Source: Chaunax sp. Z400
Taxonomy: Eukaryota > Chordata > Actinopteri > Lophiiformes > Chaunacidae
Length of the DNA stretch: 64,000 nt
Assembly: GCA_037577475.1 (NCBI GenBank)
Contig: CM075188.1
Span: 9,112,001 to 9,176,000, forward strand
Reading direction: 5' to 3'
Part shown: one piece after another, positions 49,401-62,442 of the stretch
How the letters are laid out: every line of letters starts with the position of its first letter
How positions within the stretch are numbered: position 1 is the first letter of the stretch
Notes under the pieces: generated by a model
Database searches by the model: none
What the model saw: only the letters and a program-made list of their open reading frames with translations
Told to the model about the DNA's origin: nothing
Translations under genes and position numbers: made by a program

Positions 49401-52400
49401 TTTGCATATTGATGTAATCCAAAAAGTAATGGAAAATTAATCAAATTGTATTACTTTAATATTGTGGTAATTTGATTAGGTTACTGAATAGATTTTAATA
49501 GATTGTATCTTAATACATTTTTAAAGTAGCCCTCCCAACCCCGATTATAGTGATGGGTGAACAATCCTCTCATTTAAGAGTATTTTCCTATTTATTATAT
49601 ATCATATCATATCATATATTGTAATTTATTATTATCTTTTGACATCTCCGAAAGCTCACCATACATCTTAGAACGATTTCCTATCATTGATTACAGTGAT
49701 TTCATCCACAGGCATCCATTCATTTCAACATCTCTGTCTAAAGTGACTATTTAGGAAACTACAGTTACTCTAATAACTGTTTTTAAACATTTTATTCATA
49801 GCCTACATTATTGGAAAATCAAACCTAGACAAACAATGTCTTCCTCTTCTTGTAAAAGGTTGATTTTCAGCAGCTAACTTGTACATCCATTTAACCATTT
49901 TCAAAACAGTTTCTTCTCACAGCTGCATTACCCTGCTACAGTCATTTAAGGTGGCACTGATGGAAAACCTATCTCAGGCACATTTGAAGTTCATCTTCAA
50001 TGCCCAGGGAAATAAATGGAAAAATAATAAATGCTTAAAAAAGCGGGATCTTGACTGAAAAACTTGCTGCTTGCTTTGAGAGTAAGTATGATTTATAGTT
50101 GAAATATGTAAATGACAGAGATATTCTGTAGGAAGAGATAAACACAGCTGATGAAAAGGATCTTGGAAACTGTAAAAGAGACTCTTACCTGTCAGGGAGA
50201 ACTCTTTTAGTGTAGAAATCTGGGAGCCCATCATCAAGAGGGCTTATTCCTCCATTTTCACTGCAAGGCTGTTCTCATACACACACATAGACACATACAG
50301 AGAGGGAAAGAGGTCAGTTCAGTTTCCCTGGGTTTCATTTAGAAATGTTCTGGATGGAATAAAACAAGTGGATTACACCATCTTCAGAAGGACAAGATAA
50401 TCCATTTCCACTATATTATCTGAAAGATAGACGTCACTGGCAACAGACATGAACATTAGGAAATAGGATGATGGAGAGCTAAATGAATATACACTGTATG
50501 TTATGGATGGAGTTCACTGAGTACAGCCAATGTATGCTGAATGACTACATATGGTTTAAATAACATTACATGTCACAATGTGCCAAAATTAAACCCGCCT
50601 TACCACCTCAGCGGGGATGTGCCCTCCTCTGTGCCTCCGCGGAGGCCTCGGCCGAACCCGCGTCACATGATGGAGAGGTAGACCCTGTGTAGGCAGCTCT
50701 GACAGGCCCTCCCAGGATGCCGAGCGGGATAGCGGCGAGGAGTATGATGGCACGGAGGGGGGTGGAGAGGAGCTGGAGTCGTCACAAAGACCTGATACGA
50801 GTGTAGAGCAATGAAAGGATTACAGATGATGGTAAGGACCAGGTCCAGTCTTTGAGACAAGAGGTGGGATTTACAGGGAAATGTCATGAAATATACTGAC
50901 ATACTGTATACTTATAGTAAACACTATATTTACTTCTCTGATCAATTGACCGGGTAAAAAAGAGAACACACTAATGGAGCCCTGACAGCTATAGGGTCAG
51001 AAAAAAAGGAAAAAGGGGAGAGAGGAGGTTAAGAGTACTGACTCAGCCTGGTGGAGACAGGTCGTATTCGTCTTGTTCTCGAGCTGCGCTTCTTAATGGC
51101 TATTGTGTCCTGGAAGACAAAAAGAAAAGAATTTCTGTCCCGATCTATGTGTCCTTGAAGATAAAGGTTTGTAAAGATTTTTGGCATAAGGATTAGTCAT
51201 GGGCAGCTAGCTGAGGAAGTCTTAAGCCATGATAGCAGGATGACTCTTTGGTTGGCATCAGTCAGTCCCCCACTTTTGTCTAGTATCTCAACAACTATAG
51301 GATATACTTTGTTACTTTTCCTGTTGCGCATCCATAATGTTGCTTTTTGGTGAAATATTTTCAACAACCATTGGATAATTTGCCATTTGCCAGCTTCCTT
51401 CCATGGTAAAATGAAATATTTGTATTGTCACTGTGAGCACGTTAGCATTATGATGTAAGAAAGTAGTAAAAAGAAAAAAAAAATGACCGACTCAGAATCG
51501 TTCTTTTCGCTTGTATTTAGAGAACATTACTTGCCATTGTCATGATCATGTCCTCAAGACAGCCCCCAATGGTGTTAATAGAAAATTATGGATCCTGAAA
51601 TGGGTCCTTGAGGTACTCCAGAGAAGATATAAGATAATATGAGATTAGATAAGAATAAAATAAGCATGTGAATTGTCAATTAATAATAAAAAAAGCACTG
51701 TCATCACATCAAGAGCTCATTTTAGATCAATTAGAGATAATTTTAGACCAGCGGAGTGGAGGATTCAGAGCTTTCAAATACCCTGAATCCAGATTTAAAC
51801 TTATAAAATGATTTTCGTTAGTTAAATAGGGAACGCTCAGTGATTTCGCCCATAAATGGGTTCAGAGATTGAATGAAAATTAAAAGCTCATTCTTCAATT
51901 TCTGCCACTAGCGATTTACAAATAAAACAAAAAGGAAACTAGAGGCGCATGAAAGGGTAATGACTGAGGTGACCCAGATTCTTGAGATAATGTCAGAGAA
52001 ACAGTTTACTCCTGCAGTTTTACCTGCTGTCTTGCAAATGTTCAGCTGCTCTGTTAGTGTTTCAACAGATATGTACAATGTTTTGTTCCATCGGGTTCTC
52101 TCAGCTTCCTACATAGCAGCCAAATGATGTTAGTGTTTAGTTTAACGTTTGATGATACATAGACAGATAGAAAAGCATGTTTTTTTTTGCAGATAACTGA
52201 AGCAGAGGAGGCTGTACGAAGACTTAATAGAAATAGAAACAGGGTAATAAGAAAAGGAAACTAAAAAATAATTGGAATTCAAACTGCCCTGGACGGTGGT
52301 TCGATCCCCAGCCTCTGCAGTCTACATGTCAAAGTGTCCTTGGGCAAGATACTGAACCCCAAATTGCTCCCAATAGCTGTTTCATTTGTGTGTGCGTGTT

Positions 52401-55400
52401 TGTGTGAATGGTTACTGCTCCTAATGAGCAGGTGGCGCCTTGCATGGTATGAATGTCACCACTGTATGAATGTGTGTGAATGGGTGAATGCTGGCTTGTG
52501 TTGTAAAGCGCTTTGAGTGGTGAGTCAGACTAGAAAGGCGCTATATAAGTACAGTCCATTAACTATTTATTCCTTTCGTCAAACAGATAAAGGTATTAAA
52601 ATGATAAGGAGATCAGAACACTTTAGTGGTCTATGTTGTACTGTCTGAGGGCACAGAGTACAGGACTAACTAAATCAATGACATTAAATTTGTCAATCAG
52701 TTACTTTTAGGCCGGAGGTATCATGTATCAACTTTATTTGATTTGTGCCAGTCAGGTTTATGGAGTAGGAAAATTTTGACTTTAAATCCTGTGCTTCAAT
52801 CAATTCAATCAGTAAAAAGCTTCCAAAGGCCAAGACACAATCAAACTGATGATACATCATCAATCCCAGTATTATTGGAACGTCTCCAGTGGAGGAGTTA
52901 TGTATATTCAGATTCTGACCGTCCTCTCAAGAAAGTCAGTGCAATGTTTCAAATGCCAGACCCCAGAGGAAAATCTATTGGTCCAAAGTTTGTCAAGACT
53001 GAAGCAGTTTTCTCTGGTCTGATTTGATTAATAGGGTAAAGGAGGACAGTCGCCATATTAAGTCAACATATTCATTGATGTATAGAAAATGAAAGAAAAC
53101 AAACATTTGATTTCATGATTATACAATAGAAAACAAAACTCCAAAAGCAACTTGACTGCCCACGTCAGACAAAAAATGAAGATAGGATCAGGCCTGGAGA
53201 TAACTGTGGAGGATTGGAATAATATATAAGAGAGTCGCACTAATACAATACAATGTTCTGTGATGCCGAAAATTAAATTATACAAGAGGGTTTTCAGGGA
53301 CAAAGCAAATGCTGGAATTGAAAGCAGTGGAAAAAAAAGAGGCTGACCATTTTCATATTTTTTGGGATCATTCTTCAGTTTTTTTATATTGGCAAGAGAT
53401 AGCTAAGAATATAATATTACACAGAAAATCATTTCAAATGATTTTCTTTAAAATACTTTTAGCTGTGAGCAAAAAACCCCCAAAAACCTCATACAGAGAG
53501 GCCTGGAGGCAAAACCACAAATAAATAAGCCATTCACAAAAGTACATGAATTACGATGTATACGACAATATATGTTAAAATGAATAAATAGTCTTGAAGA
53601 ATAATATTTGATGATGACTGATGTGTTTTAGTTTAAAGAAATAAGACAAAATGCAGAGACTCAGCAGCAACTGAGATACAGAGGGACAGATGGACCGATG
53701 GACAGCAGCTCTTTATCTGTACTCACTATGCTGGTGCTGAGCTCCTCATCTGTGATGTCCAGAGAGTCTCTGTGTCTGTTGAACCTCCAGCCTGTCCCCT
53801 CCTCACATGTCCCCTCCCAGTGTTTGAGATGAGACACCTGCAGAGTCTGAGACAGACAGACAGACAGACAGAAAGACAGACAGACAGACAGACAGACAGC
53901 GCCGTTCAGTCCCTCTGATCCACACTCAGTCTCTTTATCTTTGTTTCAGACGCATTATTTATTTTACAGTTAGTGTTTTGCATCTACCAGGGTCTTATGG
54001 GTGGCATAGAGCTCCTGCAGTATTTGGTCCACGATGGAGTTGGTGAGATAGGAAACCACTGACAACTTGACTTCTCTGCAGAGGATTGGGTTAGAAGGAA
54101 GGGAGAGACAGACGGGAAGAGGTTTGGTAAAAGTGACATGAAATCAATAACCTGCTCATCAGACAATCTTTTGCCTCCAACCCTTTACTGTCGCTCTCCC
54201 CTTTTTCCTTTTCTACATCCCTCTCTTACTCTAAGGCTCTGTGAATATCCTGCGCAGCTCTCTCCATTAGAGCCGTCCGAATGGCAGAGCGAGGGATGGA
54301 CACACGCTCCGAAACAGACGAGAGTGGAGGACTCAGCCTCTCCGCCGCTGAGGCAGATAAAGGGCAGAGCTCCTGACAGAGAGCCACCATTGAGTCGACG
54401 ATGACCTGCAATGGACGCCAGAGATCAGCAACTCGGTCAACGTTGACAGGTCATGGTGAAGAGAGGCTCTTAGGTCTACCTGGAGCTCCTTGTCTGCAGC
54501 TTTGGCGAGTTCACCAGCTAGAGAGTCCAGTCTCTGCCGCACCGGCCCGTCCACAGACAGCACATGAGCCAGCTCACACAGTGAGGGGTACAGCTTGAAG
54601 AGAAAAAAGCATTAAAATCTCTGTGACAGCAACGTAAATACTGCTCTCCTACATTTCACATCCACCCACAGCGCGAGAGTTCCTGGCCTCTTTTAGCACT
54701 TGTTTAGCAGCTTGGATCTCCTCCTTGTCTCCGACGCCTCGTAACACACAAACCTGCTGTTGGACACGCACACAGAGGCGCTCCATCACCTTGGAAGCAG
54801 ACAGATGACGGGAGTGTTACAAGCGTTGACGCATGAATAAAACACTCATAAACACACACAGAGGGCAGCGTGAACACAGATGGTGCTACCTGTTCGGCGG
54901 TGCTCGTGACCAGGCCTTGGTGGAGCCGCAGGGCCTGCCTCTGAGAGAAGCGCTGGGTCTGGTTGTTCCTCACCAGAGCGCGCTGGATCTGTGCAGCAGA
55001 GAGGAAGAAGAGAGTCAACAAGCCTTCAAACATGAAGGAGAACAAACAAAATGCATGCAGATCATTGCAGAGGAGAGAATGAAGAGGAAGTGGAATGAAG
55101 CAGAGTGAAAGGATGCAGAGATGAGGTCGCTGTATCATTTTATCTTTTACATTTCTGTCCCATACCCAGAAAGCACCTGGATATTAATCATAAAACCTTC
55201 TCTTGGAAATGAACGTTTTCCATCTTTCATATTACTCGTACATCCTTCCCTTCTTGTAGGAGGCCAAAGCCAGACTCAAACTACAGGAGATTTAAACTCC
55301 TAACCGATTTAGAAAGTTGGGTTTCATCGCGCACGAGAAGACACTTGAGAGATTTCTTCTCTTTACTTTCAGACATGGATTCACAACAAGATTTGAAAGT

Positions 55401-58400
55401 AATGGTGCATAACACTACAGAATATAATTACATTGTGTCAGAGGGAGCAGAGCACCACTTCAGGTGATCCCTCTTCTGCAATCTCTTGGAGACTGAATGT
55501 TTTACAGTGAGAATAAACAAAAGCAGAAGACTGAATGAGTGTGAACGAGAAAATGGTTGGGAGGCGTTCTTCAGCGAGAACTGAATGTAAGACAGTAGCA
55601 AGCTAGCAACATTTGCCTCAATGGCTACAATAACTACCTGTCTTATTGGCTATTGTGGTCCCACTCTGGGTACACTGATCTAATCATCCAGGTTTGAAAT
55701 CCTAAATATCAAATTAGTTTGATATTGTCGGAGCAGTTCAGGAGATTTAAGACCAGACCCTAGGAATAGATTTCTCCTGCAACACCTGTAATCTGAGCAA
55801 ATCTTTAGAGCAGAAGAAGAAAACTTAAGAAAAGACGAAATGACAAAAAATGAAAGAAACAAATGACCTGAAAAATTCCTGATTTGAACCAAACTGGATA
55901 TGTGTTACATGTGATTTTCATCTGCCAACCTCTTCTCAGCATATAAAGCTGCCACCACTCATCCATGCAGTAATAGTTACAGTAATGACTGCAGAACCTT
56001 GAACTAGAAATGTGTAGATGATTGGGTTCTTTTTCTTTCTTTTTCTTTTCATTTACACCAGCATCAAAGTACAGAATCTTTACCTGAAACTTAATACACT
56101 TATCTCCTCAGGCAGAAATGCTCCTTTTCTGATGTTTAATTTCCTTTCAATCTTTTTTGTAGTGCGTCAAATGAGGATGAGCAAACAGTGTGACAATGTG
56201 AAAGATGTTGCACTTAGAGATAAATCTACAGAGAATTATCACCTGAATATGCAACTCCTTCTGCTTTATAAGCTTTATATTAAGTTTCAGCTCATTGTGT
56301 AGCTTTGCACAACATTCTCACTGTGCTCATGGTATAAATTAATCACTATCTGTACTGTATGCTGCTGGGCTCAGGAGACAACAACAGCAGACAGACAAAA
56401 CAAAAGACTATCTGGTGAACATAGAGGAGCATTTAGCAGGTAATGAGATAGATATTTTCATTAGGAGTCGGTGGAGAGTAAAATCAGAGCTAAAAAGAGA
56501 ATTATTGATCATACATTGTCCAGAAATGATTATATGTAAAAAATAATGTTTATAGAGGCTCTAAGTGCAGCTTTGGGCATTTGTATAAAAAAACTAAAAA
56601 TACACTTTAACTTCTGTTTTCCAAAGCATTTCATCAGTTAATTGTTCTAATGTAAAAAGCAAAGAAGACATGCAAAGGCAACATGATGACCAGAAAGATT
56701 AAACCAAATCTCCCATTTGAACCAGTTTTTAGGTCTGATTTGTCTGTGGCTTCGATGCCAACCTTGGTCAGTGCCTGCTCTGTCCTCTCAGGGGCGCTGC
56801 GGTACGCCTGGCTGATGTCACTTAGGGGTAGAGGCATGTACTGCAAGGTGAAATTACTGAGAGAAGAGAGAGCAGAGGAGGAAGGAAGACAAGAGGAAGG
56901 GTCGAGTTACTGAAGGAGACAGTGACTAAAGAGAGAAAATAAAGTGGGTTACAGATCCAAAGGTTAGTTAAGGTTAATATCCCCAATGGACAGAGCTCAT
57001 CCCAAAAGATCCCTGCTATGCCATGCAAAGAGTGAGTAACACTTGGATCTTTTTAACCATGTCATCCGTAGCCTAAAGATATGTCTACCATTTAAGATGG
57101 CAATGTGGGAAGCAACAGTTCGCTCAGCTCATGTTGCAAATTTCAGTTTTTAAATGCTCTAAAATGGAAGGTAAATCGATCATGGTCTCTAAAAATAAAA
57201 ACACTCTTCTTGCAGCAGATATATAAGGTCTCCTTGACTAAACTCTGCTGTGCATATACAGACTACATGTTGAAGATGTTTTCATGCTCTTACTGCTCAA
57301 GTGCCCGGGCCACGTCCAGAAATCCTGCTGCGGAGGTGTTGTTGCGATCCCATGTCACACTCCTGCAGGGCAAAGTCGCAAGTTTCACTGAATACAAACC
57401 TCCATATACGGCGAAAGTTATACTGCAACAGAGAACTCTCTCTATATATATTTATTTATATAAATACTTTTCCCTTCACCTAAGCGTTGTGTTGATCTGC
57501 AGGGCTTTGCTAAGCATCTTGGCTCCGATGTCTTCCATGCTGTTACCACTCAGGTCCACTTTTCTCAGGCAGGTGTTGCTGCCCAGAGCATTAACCAGCA
57601 TGGTGCCCCGAGAGCGTAGGCGAGACTCGGTCAGCGACAGAGACTGCAGGGCCTGGAGAGGCAGAGGGGGAAGAAAGGTTGAAGGGGTATGTGAGTTAGT
57701 TAGAGTGAATGTGTCACCCTAAATCACACACGACAGAAATGAGTTGATGAGGCAACATGTAGACTGCTGCAGAGAAAAGAAAGTGCAATGAAGCAGAGTG
57801 AACGGATGAAAGTATTTGTTTTTTATTAGTATTATCAAGTATTAGTGTTATGAAAGAACGAGTAGAAGGGACTGGAGCTCGGAGGGTTTAATGCAGTGGT
57901 GAACTTTACTTCTGAGTGATGCGACTACTTTACATGCTGTGTGTATGAATTATTCATAATATGTGTGTAGTGATATAGACACTGAGCCCGCGAGGGTAAC
58001 TGATAAAAGTAATAATTAATGATACAGTGACAGATCCACAGTGAAACATCCTGAACAATAATGTGTCCAAGAATCCAGAATACCAACAGCAAATGGAAGA
58101 ATTGAAACTTAGCATTTTTTACATATTTGGTGTTACTCAAATTATTCATTCATTCACTCATTCATTCAACATCCACATAGAAAGACAAACAACCATTCAC
58201 ACTCACATTCACACCTACAGTCAATTTAGAGTCACCAATTCACCTCTACTGCATGTTTCTGGTGGTGGGGGGAAGCCGGAGAACCCGGAGAGAACCCACG
58301 CAGACATGGGGAGAACATGCAAACTGCACACAGAAAAGTCCCAGGTCCTCAGGTGGATTTGAACCCAGGACCTTTTTGCTGTGAGGCCACACTGCTACGT

Positions 58401-61400
58401 TTATCATCTTTATTGTTGTTTTTTTCCATTACAAAAAAGATGCAGTGAATCTAGAAATAATGAATTTGTCTGTGTCTTTGCCGATGATCCATATCCCGGT
58501 TGGGTGATTTATCATGAAGCAAGCTCAGTGCCAGCATCTTACAGTATTTACTGACATTTCCCGTGTTCTCACTCACACATTCCTCCTCCTGTATGAGTTG
58601 AACCAGCTTTTGCAGGACTTCATCCAGAACCCTGCAGACACAAACAGAGACGAGGCTGGATGAGCTGGTACGAGTCATTACCTGCCGCCGGTGAGCCTCC
58701 ATCCTGAGTAGCGGCCACCGCTTATGAAAACAAGTAAATTCACAGACACGTATCTTCCATCTGGCATATGCAAGTATACCCACACGGCCTCATGCTCACA
58801 CACAACCACACACACAAATACATAAACGCAGTAAAGCGTGACATGGAGCACCGGCAGCACCTGTTTTTGATGTTGAAGTTCTTGCCGAGATGAAGGTGTT
58901 TGAGGGAGGGGTGTCTGGAGAGGGCTGGCAATACTGTGAGCAAGTCTGCATCCAGACCTGTCAACACACATACAGTAAAGAGAGAGCTCAACCTTGTTTT
59001 GTACATGAACAACCCACTCCAGTATCTCCTGCCTGAGATCGAAAGTTGCGGCGGGGTGATGATGTGTGCCAGTGTACCGTTGTCTGAGATATCCAGAGTG
59101 GCAATAGAGGAGACTCTGGGGAAGAGTTCCTGGATCACAGCTGCTCCTGCAGACCTCAGCTGAAGATAGACACACACAGAGAGTAGTGCAAAACCACCAT
59201 TTGTACATGAATCCAAGTCATTTTAGCTTTACTGTTCTAGAAATTGTTCTATTTTTTTATGTGAGTTTTTTATGTCCCTGCAAGCAGTCTGAAAGTTTGT
59301 TTAGTGAGCTTTTTTTTTGCTAGTGATCTGCAGTTGTCCTGTTTAGTGGTAAGAAAAATGTCTTAGCTTTGCATTTTTAACTTAACCAAGTAAATGCATT
59401 GACATCGGGAGAATTATTTCCATCATCAAAGCTGTGGGTGCACATAATCAAGAACGGATTTGAAGTCTGGCCTCGTTAAGTCAACCTGCTTAGTCGTAAA
59501 ATGAACTAAATATTCAAAATTAAAGTATTTCATGGCTGGAAAATGGTCTTGTCATAAAATTGCACTTCTATGCTCTAGAAAGATGCTAATATTGCAGATA
59601 TTGGTGCAGAGAAAACAGAGGAAACAGAAGAGGGGCTGTGTGTTTCAAGGAGAAATTCCATTTTATTCAACATCAACAGTGCAAATATTGTATTTCTTTA
59701 CACAATGTATGTTTATTTGAGAACTAGTTACTGGTTGAGTTAAACATTCATATTTCATGTACAAAACACATGATCAGCTCATTAGCTGTGATCCCCTATT
59801 ATGTATTTTTTGGAGTTACACCAAAGTATAACAACAGCTCCCATTTAAACAGCTGCAACAAAATCTGCATCTGCTGCATAATCAATGAATCAAAAACACT
59901 TTAACATTTTAAGTGAATTGCTGAAATACTATTTTTACCCCCCTACATTTACAGTCTAGTAGTATTACAATACAATAGTGTTACTTTACATTGGGATTCT
60001 ACTGCTGCCAGTGTCTACTGTCAATGGTCCAATCTGGCCCAAACTTCACATGGTGGATAAGGCTCCCACACATCCACATGCATTTACGCATTTATAGTGA
60101 CAGCCCCACCTGCTTGCAACATGAAGTATGTGTTGAATCAAGTATGCAAATACGGAGCTGTGTTTGGCAGCAGTTGTCCAATAGCAAGCCGGAGTTAGCA
60201 CACGGAGGAACAGACAAAAGCCTGGATGGCACATGCCCCAACAGGCACACACCCTGCTGGGGATGCACCCCAGCGAGCAATGGGGTGCGAGGGCCCGTTC
60301 AACGCTGCTTGCAGCTTTAATATACCTTTATGTTTGTTTATGTGTGACTTTGGTGTCACTCACAATGTGGGAATGTTGAGATGTTTGTGATGTTTGTTTG
60401 AAGTCTGTAAGCAGATGTTTAAGATTTCGTTTAGATATTTCATTTCTTGACCAATCTTTTCTGAACATTCACAAGACTGTATTTCTTTCTCCTCAGCTTT
60501 ACAACAAGCTCTGATATGATTTGTGAACATTTCACAAGCTCACAATCTTGTGCACAGGATAACCTAATGATTCAGACGGCCATAAGACTGCATGAGGAGA
60601 ACTATGTCTTTAATCCACAGCAGATGTTGAGGAGGACTCTTACCTCACAGCCACTGATGTCCAGATGAAGATCATTGATATGAGGATTGGAGGTTAACCC
60701 AGTTAGGAGAGCCCTGTGGAGGCAGGAAGTATAGTAGTGAGTGATAAAAGACAAGGAGAGACAGCTGAGGATATCAATATGCTTCAAATGTGCCTTCTCT
60801 GCAGAGGAGTGTGGATAAAAAGAATCAATTTTAAATGGAGAATAAGAGTTGACGTGGGGCGCACCTCAGAACATCAGGGGGCAGCTTCATGGAGGCCAGG
60901 CTGACGTAAGTGAGGCTGAAGGCTGAGCTGAAGAACTGACGGAACATCGGCAACGTGTCCTTCACTTTTCTATTGGATCGTAAAACAAGGCATGAAAGAG
61001 ACTCCTCTCTTTATGATGGGAGGAGACCGGCCACAGAGAGAAGATGAAGTCTCATTGTTGCCATGCTGGGTAAACATGAGTGCAGTGCTGAGCACAGCGC
61101 ACTGACACAAAATGAGAAATACTGTGAATATTTCTTCGATGTAAGAAGAGGGAGAGAGCAGGGTCAAATGATGGATAGCTCTGCTTAAATATTCATGAGT
61201 CTTATCTATGCAGGCAGCGCAGTGAGTTCTAGTTTTAAACGGCAGTAGACATACCCACAGAGAGGAAACACAACGTTCCAGTGATTCCGACAAAGCTAAT
61301 TTCAGATTTCCCATTAAGGATGAGATGGAGATAATGACAGAAAAGAAAGAAGGAGAGAGAGAGAGGGAGGGACAGTGGATGATGAAAAGGGGAGGATGAA

Positions 61401-62394
61401 ACCTTTAAGGTGAAATAAGAGTGATATATACCCAGATCTGACTTAAATGGGGTAACTAGGGTAATCTTTAAGTCCCCCTTCAGTCAAAAATGTGCTTTGG
61501 TTCTTGTTAAATCATGTATGTGCAGAGTCTGACACTAAAAGGGTGTTTTCACATTCAATACTGAAGTGTAAATTATCTATGTGCTCACTGAAAATCTGAT
61601 TTTAAGGCATGATTTATGACATCACAAACAGTTTGGGAGCTAATCCTGGTCAAATGTTCAGAAGTATATTTTGAATATTTATATGGCCTCAAGTGCACAT
61701 ACAGTACACTGACAAATGGCATTCACAGTGAAGTAGGAGAGATCTTGTGTCCAGCAGCAAACATATGAAATGAAAAATATTATAAATATGCATATTTATA
61801 TATTGTGGAATTTTTACCAAGGGAGAAGGAAAAGGTGTCATTTTAAGGATTCTAACTTGGTCTTTTCAGGAAAAAAAAGAAGGAAAAAAAAGGACAGGAC
61901 TAACCTGTGAGAGAAGGAATTTTTGGAAAGATTCAGAAAGGAAAGATCAGCGCAACACCCCCTCAAAAGAGCCCCAAATAGCTGCGTGAGACACAAGGCG
62001 GAGACAGTCAACCTGGGCTGAGTATTAGACGAGTATTTTAAACATTGTACATAAACATTTGATGGTCCTCTGCCACTAAATACTCACTGAGTCCACCGAG
62101 CAATCTGTGCCTGACAGATCCAAATGTACCAGGCAGTTGGGCTGATACAAGAAGAGATACAAGTTCTGGAAACAGAAGGAGAGAGAAAGAGAGAGAGAGA
62201 GACATCACATTAAGCTTGAAAAATGGCATACATATTGAGCAGTCTGTGTTTTTGTTTCCAGATGGGTTGCGCTCCCTCTGACCGAGGAATCCTCCCCCGA
62301 GAGGACGCCGGGGTTCTTGCTCAGGTCCAGGTGCAGCAGAGAGTTGGAATACTCATCGCTGGAGCACAGAGCCTGAGAGAGAGACACCACTCCT

Positions 62395-62442
<48 letters not shown>

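Larger units (their letters stand above)
43413..51109 (-). other. carmil3: carmil3 exons encoding the capping-protein-binding and Pro-rich tail
   Basis: Exons: 51043-51109, 50604-50791, 50189-50268, 47989-48162, 47314-47509, 46471-47224, 46231-46331, 45930-46056, 43952-44023, 43691-43798, 43413-43453. The first encodes KKRSSRTRRIRPVS, then a Ser/Pro linker with SASWEGLSELP, the CPI motif, DDGLPDFYTKRVLPDS, a strongly basic LRRKKRRNMLAIFGFRKNR, and the 251-residue repeat exon. Charged and Pro-rich segments follow (LPPPPVPPPVSNP, PVKPQRNRK, KPPVKKPRLPQNRNK). The PxxP motifs could bind SH3 domains. Confidence 0.85.
51110..53726. other. carmil3 intron with SINE and LINE remnants
   Basis: This 2.6-kb intron holds the SINE-like copy at 52290-52562 and the LINE remnant at about 53090-53530, described separately. 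The proximal 1.1 kb shows nothing recognisable. Confidence 0.6.

Noticed and set aside
57105..57722. 205-residue plus-strand frame
   Set aside because: It is antisense to two well-supported carmil3 exons (57294-57362 and 57480-57652) and has no recognisable domain.
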